Shown in pieces: positions 1 to 6,523 of a stretch of 8,020 nt of DNA (position 1 is the first letter of the stretch; each line of letters starts with the position of its first letter). Both the position numbers and the translations under genes were made by a program. Origin of the DNA: CAYGXH01 sp964354485 (lineage in GTDB: Bacteria > Bacteroidota > Ignavibacteria > UBA10030 > SZUA-254); assembly GCA_964354485.1 (NCBI GenBank), contig CAYGZY010000045.1, positions 1 to 8,020 on the forward strand, read 5' to 3'. Below the pieces are notes generated by a model. The model saw nothing but the letters and a program-made list of their open reading frames with translations, did no database searches and was not told the origin of the DNA.

Positions 1-1
1 C

Positions 2-550
2 GATGGTACTACGAATTTTACTCACGGACTTCCTATATTCTGCGTTTCGATCGGCGTCGAACGAAATGGGGAGGTCTTAGCCGGCGTCATATATGATCCG
101 AATTTAGACGAAATGTTCGTCGCGGAAAAAGGAAAGGGTGCTTTCCTCAACGGGAAAAAAATCAACGTGTCCGCTGTCAATGAATTAATACAAAGTCTTC
201 TTGTAACCGGCTTCCCGTACAACATCGCTGAAAATCCCAACCTCGCGATTGAGCGGTTCGTTTCTTTCCTCCTGCACGCTCAGGCTGTCCGCCGGATGGG
301 ATCGGCAGCCATTGATCTCGCGTACGTCGCAGCGGGACGATATGACGGTTTCTGGGAGGTAGCGCTCAATCCGTGGGATGTCGCTGCCGGCTCCCTGATC
401 CTTCAGGAAGCGGGCGGTTTGATTACCGACTTTTCTGGAAGTGGTTTCAGTATTTATTCAAAGGAAGTGTTGGCTTCAAACGGACATGTACACCGGGAAA
501 TGATTTCACTTTTTGCGAAAGTTAAGGAACAAAAAATTAAATTTGCTTAA
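2..550 (+). CDS. Inositol monophosphatase family protein, 3' part (5' end outside window)
   Basis: This is a Mg2+-dependent sugar/inositol phosphate phosphatase of the IMPase/SuhB/FBPase-like superfamily; typical substrates are myo-inositol-1-phosphate or related phosphomonoesters. The visible 182 residues open directly on the metal-binding signature DGTTNF (fragment residues 1-6, normally preceded by DPL). They continue through GVIYDPNLDEMF and RRMGSAAIDLAYVAAGR (about 96-112) to the second family signature NPWDVAAGSLILQEAGG (from about residue 123, with metal-ligand Asp126). Compared with SuhB, about 85 N-terminal residues lie upstream of the window. The frame is open from base 2 to the TAA at 548-550 with no break, so the gene is cut by the window and not broken. 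It is the last gene of its strand before a convergent gap. Family assignment is firm. Whether it is SuhB-like, histidinol-phosphatase-like or another substrate class cannot be decided from this fragment. Confidence 0.93.
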   Translation, partial: DGTTNFTHGLPIFCVSIGVERNGEVLAGVIYDPNLDEMFVAEKGKGAFLNGKKINVSAVNELIQSLLVTGFPYNIAENPNLAIERFVSFLLHAQAVRRMGSAAIDLAYVAAGRYDGFWEVALNPWDVAAGSLILQEAGGLITDFSGSGFSIYSKEVLASNGHVHREMISLFAKVKEQKIKFA

Positions 551-562
551 ACTGGAGGGTGA

Positions 563-580
563 GGGGAGATCTCTCTCCCC
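563..580 (+). terminator. Possible hairpin terminator after the phosphatase gene
   Basis: GGGGAGA (563-569) pairs perfectly with TCTCCCC (574-580) around a 4-base loop, starting 13 bases after the stop codon. The position fits transcription termination, but no T-run follows (the downstream sequence is C-rich and then CATTCCCTTT), so it is not a classic rho-independent terminator. It could equally be an mRNA 3'-end stabilising stem. Confidence 0.35.
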
Positions 581-794
581 CCACGAAGCGCATTCCCTTT
601 AAGCGAGCCCTCTATCCGCTTATCATGTCCTCTCTGCTTTCAAAGAAGATTGTGTGCGACCTCGCCCCCCAAATTCAAAATACTCCTCCCATAAACATCT
701 GTATTCTGAATTATTATATCATTTTGATATTTCGGTTGTTCCGTTGATTCACAACTACAGGAAAATGGACAGATAACTTTGCAGGTTAAATAAC

Positions 795-841
795 GGCTTG
801 GATGACACGAATGATCCACCATGTTCAATGCCACCCAAGCC
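795..841. repeat. 7-bp inverted repeat of unknown role
   Basis: GGCTTGG at 795-801 is the exact reverse complement of CCAAGCC at 835-841, with 33 bases between. A second, competing pairing lies inside it: TGGAT at 799-803 with ATCCA at 814-818. It sits in gene-free sequence and has neither a T-run nor an adjacent gene start. It may be chance or a remnant of a structured RNA. It does not fold as a tRNA. Confidence 0.25.
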
Positions 842-912
842 TCCGCATCACATCGCTAACCCAGTGAGTAATATATATTATATCGGGTAAAACCGGTAGA
901 GCATAAAATGTG

Positions 913-963
913 AAAAATGTGTAGTACTTTTAGATATATTTTCTGTCACATAAAATACTACAC
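913..963 (-). terminator. Rho-independent terminator of the minus-strand operon
   Basis: Read on the minus strand, an 8-bp stem (GTGTAGTA, 963-956, with TACTACAC, 926-919) is followed by a further A/T pairing, TTTTA with TAAAA, across one bulged base. This closes a loop of about 18 bases and is followed immediately by ATTTTTC (918-912). The 5' arm of the stem includes the TAG stop codon (960-958) of the response regulator gene. The T-run lies only on the minus-strand exit side, so it acts on transcription coming from the regulator gene and not on the opposite strand. Confidence 0.65.
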
Positions 964-1629
964 GGCCGGATCGGTATTGGAAGAGGGGGGATCAATTGCC
1001 TCTATGAGACTGTACTGAAAGGCATAGTGGGTCAGCTCGATGTTCGATTTCATGTTCATTTTCTCAAGTATCCGGTTTCGGTACGTATTAATAGTATGAA
1101 AGCTCAGACAGAGCTCGTCTGCTATATCCTTTACAGATTGTCCGTTTGCGATCATACGGAGAATCTGATATTCCCGGTTCGATAAAAAATCATGCAAAGG
1201 ACGACCGCTTGAATCTCCAATCTCCTCTGCAATCTTATCCGCGAGAGCAGGTGTGATATACTTACCTCCCCGTGCAACTTTCCGGATTGCATATACAAGT
1301 TCCGCCGACGGACTCTCCTTTGTTACATAACCCGACGCCCCCGCTCGGATAGAGCGGACGGCATAACGGTCTTCCGGATGTATGCTAAGGATCAGAATCG
1401 GCACCTTCTTATGCTTGCTCCTCAGTTCCCCCAGCACATCCAAGCCGTTCATTACCGGCATCGACAAATCCATGACGATGACGTCTACTTTGGTACGTTC
1501 TACCAGATCTAGAACTTCCTGACCATCCCGGGCTTCAGCGACTACGAGAAATTCGGATTCATTTTTTAGCGATTCCCTCAATCCCTCGCGAATCAACGGA
1601 TGGTCATCCGCAATCATGATTCTTATCAT
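958..1629 (-). CDS. NarL/FixJ-type response regulator (receiver + LuxR HTH)
   Basis: This is a cytoplasmic DNA-binding response regulator of 223 residues. The receiver domain (about 1-120) has the acidic pair Asp8/Asp9, phosphoacceptor Asp54 in the segment IVMDLSMPVMNG, Ser82 at the switch position and the conserved Lys104. All the expected active-site residues are present. The C-terminal LuxR/NarL HTH (about 149-202) includes the segment LSNREYQILRMIANG and the recognition-helix region LSFHTINTYRNRILEKM. I chose ATG at 1629 because a strong GGGAGG lies 6 bases upstream and the protein then starts MIRIMIADDHP, the usual family start. The longer frame reaching 1710 would run into the preceding kinase gene. 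It follows the sensor kinase gene by 25 bp, so the two form a cognate pair. It is the last gene of the operon and its stop codon lies within the terminator stem. Target genes cannot be inferred. Confidence 0.95.
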   Translation of the reverse strand: MIRIMIADDHPLIREGLRESLKNESEFLVVAEARDGQEVLDLVERTKVDVIVMDLSMPVMNGLDVLGELRSKHKKVPILILSIHPEDRYAVRSIRAGASGYVTKESPSAELVYAIRKVARGGKYITPALADKIAEEIGDSSGRPLHDFLSNREYQILRMIANGQSVKDIADELCLSFHTINTYRNRILEKMNMKSNIELTHYAFQYSLIEAIDPPSSNTDPAV

Positions 1630-1635
1630 ATAACG

Positions 1636-1641
1636 CCTCCC
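1636..1641 (-). promoter_or_regulatory. Ribosome binding site that fixes the response regulator start
   Basis: On the minus strand GGGAGG lies 6 bases before ATG 1629-1627, within the 25-bp gap after the kinase stop codon. It favours this start over the upstream in-frame ATG at 1710. Confidence 0.75.
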
Positions 1642-1654
1642 CCTGTTTAGGGTA

Positions 1655-2464
1655 TTATATTGTGTGAATAACGATCGTGACCTGCATACAGTCATCTGTA
1701 TGATGTACAAAACTAAAGGTACCTCCTATCGACGTGATTCGTTCCTCACTCTCCATGAGAATTAGGGCAATCTCCTCCGCCGCCGTATCACGCGGACCGG
1801 TTCCGTTGTCTTGCACGTGCAGCGTTAAAATGTTGCCGGTTTCCTGAACGGTAACGATTAAACTGCCCACCTCAGCGCGTCGAACTGCAACCGACAAAAT
1901 TCCCTCAAAAGCCCGAAAAACTGCTACTGCACGATTATGATCAAGCTTTATTTTTCTGAGGTTAGACCGGAGTGAACAAACAATGCCGGTCTGATCTTGA
2001 AACGATTGCACAACCCATTCGATAGCTTCTATTAATCCCAGATGATCGAGGACCTCCGGCCGCAATTCGGCTACAATCTTTCTGATTGAATTAATTGTTG
2101 TACCGATTTTATCATTCATGGAAGCAAGAACGGCAAGAGGTTCAGTTCCACTCTGGTCATTACTCTTCAATTTTTTATTGAGTTTTGATATATCCATTTT
2201 TACTACGGTAAGAATTTGGCCGACATCATCATGAATTTCACGCGCAACGCGAATGCGCTCCTCCTCCCTCACAGTCTGTAGGTACGTATAGAGCTTATGG
2301 AATTGTTCATGTGTGCTCTGTATCCGTTCTGCTTGTTCCCCCATCACTGCGAGGGTACTCTGCTGAGAACGAATCAGATGTCGTTGAAGGAGATAAGTTT
2401 TAATGAAGTAACTACCGGCAAGCAAGCCGGCAATTCCAACTACCAGAATGAGTGCGCTTTCCAT
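1655..2464 (-). CDS. Short membrane HisKA_3 sensor histidine kinase with degenerate ATPase domain
   Basis: This 269-residue NarX/DesK-class sensor protein has one N-terminal membrane helix (about 4-20), no recognisable sensory domain, a probable coiled coil (about 30-68), a HisKA_3 dimerisation helix and a HATPase-like C-terminus. The H-box EEERIRVAREIHDDVGQ carries phosphoacceptor His78 and the family's DxxxQ phosphatase motif (Asp79, Gln83). The G1 motif DNGTG is present at 219-223. The N-box is degraded: by my alignment to NarX the usual Glu and Asn (EALSNALKH) correspond to Gly188 and Val192, and Lys/His to Arg/Arg. The G2 box, normally GLGLxGM, reads IALILMES with no glycines. ATP binding may therefore be weak or lost, giving a phosphatase-biased or pseudo-kinase. 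GGAGG lies 6 bases upstream of ATG 2464. The frame is intact and directly precedes the regulator gene. The family is certain; the functional consequence is inferred. Confidence 0.9.
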   Translation of the reverse strand: MESALILVVGIAGLLAGSYFIKTYLLQRHLIRSQQSTLAVMGEQAERIQSTHEQFHKLYTYLQTVREEERIRVAREIHDDVGQILTVVKMDISKLNKKLKSNDQSGTEPLAVLASMNDKIGTTINSIRKIVAELRPEVLDHLGLIEAIEWVVQSFQDQTGIVCSLRSNLRKIKLDHNRAVAVFRAFEGILSVAVRRAEVGSLIVTVQETGNILTLHVQDNGTGPRDTAAEEIALILMESEERITSIGGTFSFVHHTDDCMQVTIVIHTI

Positions 2465-2479
2465 TGTATGCCTCCACCC

Positions 2480-2510
2480 CCAATATAATAATTTAAAATT
2501 CTAATGCAAC
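2480..2510 (-). promoter_or_regulatory. Candidate Bacteroidota-type promoter for the two-component pair
   Basis: In the 97-bp gap upstream of the kinase gene, the minus strand reads GTTG (2510-2507), 19 bases, then TATATTGG (2487-2480). Each element is one mismatch from the Bacteroidota TTTG / TAnnTTTG pattern. Transcription would begin only about 10 bases before the start codon, almost on the ribosome binding site, which lowers confidence. An alternative sigma-70-like pair on the same strand is CTGACG (2565-2560), a 16-base spacer and TATAAT (2543-2538), giving a leader of about 70 bases. Read-through from the upstream gene is also possible. Confidence 0.35.
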
Positions 2511-2561
2511 TTTTGAAAAATCCCCCCATTTACCCGTATTATAAAAGAATCTACCCCTCCG

Positions 2562-3899
2562 TCAGACACAACCGCGCCAGGGATGGACACCACTCTCATC
2601 TACCATGGAATGTATCAGAGGCGCTGAAACTGATGGTTCGGTTGCAATTCGGAAAGCTCCCCCAATTCTGTGACCGGTTATCTCAAGAACGTCACGTCTT
2701 TCGGAATAAAGTATTGCAAGAGGTTCTCCTACTTCAACGCTGTCGCCTATCTTTTTCCTGAGGATGATCCCGGCCCTGGGATCAACATGATCATTAACAT
2801 TGATTCGACCGCTCCCGAGCATGACACCGACTAAGCCAATTTCACGCGTATCGATACCGTCAATGTCTCCGGCCGTGGTACTCAGTACTTCTCTCGAATA
2901 CGCCGCCGTTCCGTAACGCTCCGGATGATGCAGATACTCAACATTCCCTCCCTGCTGTTTCACGACGCCTATAAACTTTTCCCATGCTTTCCCCGAGTGG
3001 AGCGCGTGTCGGCAGTGGGATATTCCTTCCCCGATGCTCCCTGCCTTTCCGCCAAGAAATACCATTGTACCACCGAGGACATACGTTACTTCCATGAGAT
3101 CAGGTACATTTTTACCCTGTAAGCACTCAATGCATTCTCTGACCTCAATCCAATTTCCAACCGCATAACCAAGAGGCTGGTTCATGTCTGTCAGGAACGC
3201 AATTGACTTCAGACCAAATTTTTTACCGACAGCCACCAATGTTTCCGCAAGTTCTTGAGCGCCAGATTCAGACGGTAAAAAAGCCCCATTCCCCGTTTTT
3301 ACATCCAGCACAAGTGAATCGATCCCCTCTGCGAGTTTTTTGCTCATGATGCTCGCTGCAATAAGCGGTATACTCTCGACCGTGCAAGTGACATCCCTCA
3401 GCGCATATATTTTTCGATCAGCAGGAGCAATTTCCAACGTCTGGCCAATCATGACGATCCCCGTTTCGGAAATCACCTTCGTATATTCATCAATAGTAAG
3501 ATCTACCCGGAATCCCGGAATAGACTCGAGTTTATCTAACGTCCCCCCTGTGTGCCCGAGCGCCCGACCCGATACCATCGGGACACAGACACCGCAGGCA
3601 GCTACCATGGGTGCCAGTATGAGCGACACCTTATCCCCAACACCACCCGTTGAGTGCTTACCTACTTTGACTGATGAGATGGAAGAAAGATCTGCCGACC
3701 GGCCGGAGCGAAGCATCACTTCTGTCAGTGCAGTCGTTTCCTCAAAATCCATTTTTTGAAAATAGACAGCCATGAGGAATGCCGACATATGATAGTCTGT
3801 GACGTTTCCAGTTAGATATCCATGCACGAAATACTCAATCTCATCACGCCGCAACTTTATTCCATCGCGCTTCTTCCGTATGATGTCAACTGGATTCAT
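2562..3899 (-). CDS. deoA: Thymidine / pyrimidine-nucleoside phosphorylase
   Basis: This cytosolic enzyme catalyses phosphorolysis of thymidine (or other pyrimidine nucleosides) to the base and (deoxy)ribose-1-phosphate, linking nucleoside salvage to pentose catabolism. The 445 residues match the usual length. Visible features are the helical N-terminus with YFVHGYLTG, the phosphate-binding KHSTGGVGDK (81-90), the family signature SGRALGHTGGTLDKLESIPG (110-129), the pyrimidine-binding trio Arg168, Ser183 and Lys187 in the spacing of the E. coli enzyme, and the C-terminal lobe with a barrel-sandwich-like stretch about 378-421. The residue before VSGR is Met108. As I recall it, Met is found here in E. 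coli thymidine phosphorylase and Lys in the Bacillus broad-specificity enzyme, so a thymidine preference is plausible. Its ATG overlaps the TGA of the Nudix gene (ATGA), so translation is probably coupled. The gene symbol is family-level; a pdp-type enzyme is the alternative. Confidence 0.93.
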   Translation of the reverse strand: MNPVDIIRKKRDGIKLRRDEIEYFVHGYLTGNVTDYHMSAFLMAVYFQKMDFEETTALTEVMLRSGRSADLSSISSVKVGKHSTGGVGDKVSLILAPMVAACGVCVPMVSGRALGHTGGTLDKLESIPGFRVDLTIDEYTKVISETGIVMIGQTLEIAPADRKIYALRDVTCTVESIPLIAASIMSKKLAEGIDSLVLDVKTGNGAFLPSESGAQELAETLVAVGKKFGLKSIAFLTDMNQPLGYAVGNWIEVRECIECLQGKNVPDLMEVTYVLGGTMVFLGGKAGSIGEGISHCRHALHSGKAWEKFIGVVKQQGGNVEYLHHPERYGTAAYSREVLSTTAGDIDGIDTREIGLVGVMLGSGRINVNDHVDPRAGIILRKKIGDSVEVGEPLAILYSERRDVLEITGHRIGGAFRIATEPSVSAPLIHSMVDESGVHPWRGCV

Positions 3900-4489
3900 A
3901 TGCCCTCACCCAATATGATGTCCTCAGACTTTATATTGTGATGAATATCTACTTTCCTTAAAATTCGATCCCCAAGAAGAATCCCGCATATTGATTTACT
4001 ATCGAGAATCTCCCGTCTCTCGATCATCGTCAGAGCCTTTTTCATGGGAACAATTTTCATGGTCATTGTCTCCTCACCCTCCTCAAGTCGCCTGCCGCCC
4101 GGAATTTCGGATAATCCTCTCGCAAGATAAATGTGAAGTACCTCTGTACAAAATCCGGGTGTCGTGTATATAGATGTCAGCACTTTCCACTTCTGCGCAG
4201 AAAAGCCCGTTTCTTCTTCAAGTTCCCTCTGCGCGCACATCATCGGATCCTCCCCGTCATTGAGCTTGCCGGCAGGAAGCTCCCAAATAAATTTATCCAG
4301 AGGGTAACGATGCTGATTAATGAGAATAATTCGCGCGTCTTCAAAGACTGCAAGGATGACCGCACCTCCGGGATGTTCAGCAATCTCCCGTATAGTTTTC
4401 ACTCCGGATGGATATTCAACATCATCGACAATCGTTGTGAATACTCTCCCCTCGTACACCCGATTTCGTTTGATCAGCTTCAGCTTCAT
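3896..4489 (-). CDS. Nudix hydrolase, ADP-ribose pyrophosphatase type
   Basis: This 197-residue Nudix hydrolase probably cleaves ADP-ribose (or a similar ADP-sugar) to AMP and ribose-5-phosphate. The Nudix box is canonical: G74, then E80, then R88-E89-L90-x-E92-E93-x-G95-F96 (pattern Gx5Ex7REUxEExGU). The flanks are those of the ADPR-pyrophosphatase group: EHPGGAVILA at 38-47, QHRYPLDKFIWELPAGKL at 59-76, and downstream the segment YTTPGFCTEVLHIYLARGL. This wording separates it from MutT or Ap4A hydrolases, although substrate cannot be proven from sequence. Start ATG 4489 has AAAGG about 7-9 bases upstream. It follows pyrE after 68 bp and overlaps the phosphorylase start by 4 bp, which suggests co-translation. 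The ribose-5-phosphate it would release is a precursor of PRPP, the PyrE substrate. That metabolic link is inference. Confidence 0.88.
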   Translation of the reverse strand: MKLKLIKRNRVYEGRVFTTIVDDVEYPSGVKTIREIAEHPGGAVILAVFEDARIILINQHRYPLDKFIWELPAGKLNDGEDPMMCAQRELEEETGFSAQKWKVLTSIYTTPGFCTEVLHIYLARGLSEIPGGRRLEEGEETMTMKIVPMKKALTMIERREILDSKSICGILLGDRILRKVDIHHNIKSEDIILGEGI

Positions 4490-4557
4490 TATATAACCTT
4501 TTCATGATTTACACATCGAGAAAGCAAATAACCCTCCCCATCACGTACCTCGATTTA

Positions 4558-5130
4558 TCAGGTAGTCGAACGGCTCCCCGGTTTTACGATCGGCTTCCCT
4601 TGTTTGCACAGCGGGCATTCTTCGGGTTTGTATGCAACAACATCCATGACCATCGTGGCGTAGAAATTCTCGAACGGGACCTTCCCGCCGCTCCGATCGA
4701 CCACAGCGCCCACTCCCACAACGACACCTCCCATCGTACGAACAATATCGCATACTTCACGCGCAGAGCCCCCGGTTGTCGTTACATCCTCGCATACCAG
4801 GATCCGTTCGCCCTTCACAATTTCAAAACCGCGGCGGAGCTGCATGATTCCGTCTTTCCTTTCCGTAAACATCGTCCGTACTTTCATCTGCCGCCCTACT
4901 TCCTGGCCGACAACTATCCCGCCGAGAGCCGGCGATATTACGCAATCGGGCTTCGACTCCCGAAAATGATTCGCTATCAATCCGCAGAGCATTTCCATGT
5001 ACTCAGGATATTGGAGCACTTTCGCACACTGGAAATACTGCGGACTGTGCAGACCCGATGTGAGCTGAAAATGCCCTTCCAGCAGTGCATTGGTTTTTTT
5101 AAAGATAGACAGTATCTCGTTACGTTCCAT
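4558..5130 (-). CDS. pyrE: Orotate phosphoribosyltransferase
   Basis: PyrE joins orotate and PRPP to give OMP, the fifth step of de novo pyrimidine synthesis. With the start at 5130 the protein has 190 residues, normal for the family. Features in order are the N-terminal GHFQLTSGLHSPQYFQ (about 19-34), SPALGGIVVGQEVGRQ (66-81), FTERKDG (88-94) of the flexible catalytic loop, the PRPP-binding loop EDVTTTGGSA (114-123), and a C-terminal CPLCKQGKPIVKPGSR, a tail seen in a subgroup of bacterial PyrE with a CxxC pair (Cys172/Cys175). I chose ATG 5130 over the upstream ATG at 5187 because GAGG lies 5 bases before it, it starts 11 bp after the deformylase stop, and the extra 19 residues (overlapping the deformylase gene) resemble no PyrE. 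It lies third in the murI operon. Confidence 0.95.
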   Translation of the reverse strand: MERNEILSIFKKTNALLEGHFQLTSGLHSPQYFQCAKVLQYPEYMEMLCGLIANHFRESKPDCVISPALGGIVVGQEVGRQMKVRTMFTERKDGIMQLRRGFEIVKGERILVCEDVTTTGGSAREVCDIVRTMGGVVVGVGAVVDRSGGKVPFENFYATMVMDVVAYKPEECPLCKQGKPIVKPGSRSTT

Positions 5131-5134
5131 AGAA

Positions 5135-5140
5135 TCCTCA
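5135..5140 (-). promoter_or_regulatory. Ribosome binding site that fixes the pyrE start
   Basis: On the minus strand TGAGGA sits just upstream of ATG 5130-5128, entirely within the 11-bp gap after the deformylase stop codon. It supports this start over the in-frame ATG at 5187. Confidence 0.65.
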
Positions 5141-5141
5141 G

Positions 5142-5666
5142 TTATAGTATGTTTTCCAGCCCTGCCGGACGCTTCCCCTTTATCCATTCACTCCTCAGAA
5201 TGATGTGCTTAGTGTCGATTGCGCGATCGATAGCAAGCACACCATTAAGATGGTCGATTTCATGCTGGACCAACTCCGATTGATCCCCTATGAAATCACA
5301 GGTTTGTTCCTTCATGGACTCATCGAAATATTTCACTTTGATTTTCTTATATCGCTTCAACTTCACCATGATATCAGGAAATGAAAAGCAGTCGTCCCAG
5401 AGCCGCATGGTCTCCCTCGATCGTCCGACGATTTTTGGATTGATGAGGACAAGGGATGTACCGATGTTTATGTAAATGATTCTTACCGAACAACCAATTT
5501 GAGGCGCAGAAATTCCGCGACCAAATCCGTTTGTTTTCCTGAAGCGCTCAAGCGTATCGCTCAAATCTGTGATAATCTCCCGCACTGTTTCATTAATTTT
5601 TTCCACCCTTTGCGATTTCATCCGGAGAACAGGATTTCCGAGAAGAAGAATTTCCCTTACCGCCAT
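5142..5666 (-). CDS. def: Peptide deformylase, divergent motif II
   Basis: This metal-dependent peptide deformylase-family protein (174 residues) would remove the N-formyl group from new polypeptides. Motif I is GRGISAPQ (49-56), with the conserved Gln56 against the usual GxGLAAPQ. Motif III is HEIDHLNG (135-142), supplying metal ligands His135 and His139 and catalytic Glu136. Motif II, usually EGCLS, reads WDDCFSFPD (90-98): the metal-ligand Cys93 and the following Ser remain, but Glu-Gly is replaced by Asp-Asp. All metal ligands and the catalytic acid are present, so activity is likely, but the protein belongs to a divergent PDF subgroup and may not be the genome's only deformylase. ATG 5666 has AAAGGA about 8 bases upstream, 31 bp after the murI stop. 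The gene lies between murI and pyrE in one transcript. The symbol def is at family level. Confidence 0.85.
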   Translation of the reverse strand: MAVREILLLGNPVLRMKSQRVEKINETVREIITDLSDTLERFRKTNGFGRGISAPQIGCSVRIIYINIGTSLVLINPKIVGRSRETMRLWDDCFSFPDIMVKLKRYKKIKVKYFDESMKEQTCDFIGDQSELVQHEIDHLNGVLAIDRAIDTKHIILRSEWIKGKRPAGLENIL

Positions 5667-5697
5667 CCCGTCATCCTTTTACAGAATAAATTCATTC

Positions 5698-6516
5698 TTA
5701 GAAAAATCCTTCCGCTCTCCGCACTCGTCCCAGTTTCCGTCCGAGGAACCGCTCGCCGATCTCTGCAAACTTATACGGTATGTCGCTGACAAAAAATTGT
5801 ATGTTTGCCTTAAGAGTGCTCAGATTGCGTAAGCCGCGTTCATCCAATAATCGCACCACCTCCTCCGCTGTCGCTTCCGCCGAATCGACGAGCTTGACGT
5901 TCTCACCGAGGGTTTTTTCAATAACGCGTCTGAGAATTGGATAATGCGTACACCCAAGAACGAGTGTATCTATTTTCTGAAGTTTCAGCGGGAACAGATA
6001 TTCACTCGCGATCAGATCTGTTGCTTTGTGATCCGTCCAACCTTCCTCTGCGAGCGGAACAAAGAGCGGGCAAGCTTGTCCGATGACGATTGCCGACGGA
6101 TCAGCCTGGCGTATCGAGTTTGTATAGGCGTTACTTCTGATCGTGCCGACGGTTCCAATAACTCCGATTCTTTTTTTTACAGAAACGGCGACTGCCGCAC
6201 GGGATCCGGGATCGATGACGCCGATGACGGGTACCTGCGAATGCTTTTGAACGATTTCCAAAGCGACCGAAGATACCGTATTACAGGCAACGACGATCAT
6301 TTTAACATTATGTCCGGCAAGAAACTGCGTATCCTGAGCAGCATACTGACGGACAACTTCAGGCGACTTGGGACCATAGGGCACGCGCGCCGTATCGCCG
6401 AAGTACACGATATTTTCATGCGGCAGGCGCATCATGATCGAGCGTACGACAGTCAAACCCCCGATCCCCGAATCAAAAACGCCAATTGGCTTTGCCTGTA
6501 AATTTTTAGTTGTCAT
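5698..6516 (-). CDS. murI: Glutamate racemase
   Basis: MurI interconverts L- and D-glutamate in the cytosol, supplying D-Glu for peptidoglycan stem peptides. The 272-residue protein has the N-terminal PIGVFDSGIGGLTVVR (10-25), FGDTARVPYG (39-48), the first catalytic cysteine in VVACNTVSS (Cys78), the substrate-binding segment VIGVIDPG (97-104), and the second catalytic cysteine in LVLGCTHYP (Cys189). Both cysteines and the DSG motif are present, so it is a functional racemase and not an aspartate/Asp-Glu racemase relative. ATG 6516 is the only start that keeps the DSG motif with a normal short N-terminus. No Shine-Dalgarno sequence precedes it, and the promoter candidate ends only 7 bases upstream, which suggests a leaderless or nearly leaderless transcript. 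It is the first gene of the minus-strand run. Confidence 0.97.
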   Translation of the reverse strand: MTTKNLQAKPIGVFDSGIGGLTVVRSIMMRLPHENIVYFGDTARVPYGPKSPEVVRQYAAQDTQFLAGHNVKMIVVACNTVSSVALEIVQKHSQVPVIGVIDPGSRAAVAVSVKKRIGVIGTVGTIRSNAYTNSIRQADPSAIVIGQACPLFVPLAEEGWTDHKATDLIASEYLFPLKLQKIDTLVLGCTHYPILRRVIEKTLGENVKLVDSAEATAEEVVRLLDERGLRNLSTLKANIQFFVSDIPYKFAEIGERFLGRKLGRVRRAEGFF

Positions 6517-6523
6517 ACAGGTA

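Larger units (their letters stand above)
551..957. other. Convergent intergenic region without a recognisable gene
   Basis: This gap of about 400 bp separates the stop of the + strand phosphatase gene from the stop of the minus-strand response regulator. Short open frames at 559-747 (+) and 640-834 (-) have no convincing ribosome binding site, no recognisable motif and low-complexity composition, so I do not call them genes. The region holds a GC-rich hairpin just after the phosphatase gene, a small 6-bp hairpin (600-605 with 617-622), a 7-bp inverted repeat (795-801 with 835-841), an AT-rich run around 868-882 and, at the right end, the terminator of the minus-strand operon. Confidence 0.7.

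Noticed and set aside
559..834. Small genes in the convergent gap on either strand
   Set aside because: No RBS, no motif, low-complexity translations and overlap with hairpins; nothing supports expression.
795..841. Possible tRNA, suggested by the segment GTTCAATGCC and the flanking inverted repeat
   Set aside because: The would-be T-arm does not pair (CCATG against CCACC) and no D-arm or anticodon arm can be drawn.
1630..1710. Longer N-terminus of the response regulator starting at 1710
   Set aside because: It would overlap the kinase gene, has no good RBS, and the extra 27 residues do not resemble a receiver domain; GGGAGG precedes ATG 1629.
5131..5187. Longer PyrE starting at 5187
   Set aside because: The extra 19 residues overlap the deformylase gene and are not part of the family; a good RBS precedes ATG 5130.
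4504..5283. A 259-codon open frame on the + strand, antisense to pyrE and the end of the deformylase gene
   Set aside because: The opposite frame encodes PyrE and deformylase with all family motifs; the + frame has no recognisable motif and reads as a shadow.
5142..5666. Deformylase as a pseudogene because motif II is unusual
   Set aside because: The frame is complete, of normal length, and all metal ligands and the catalytic Glu are present.
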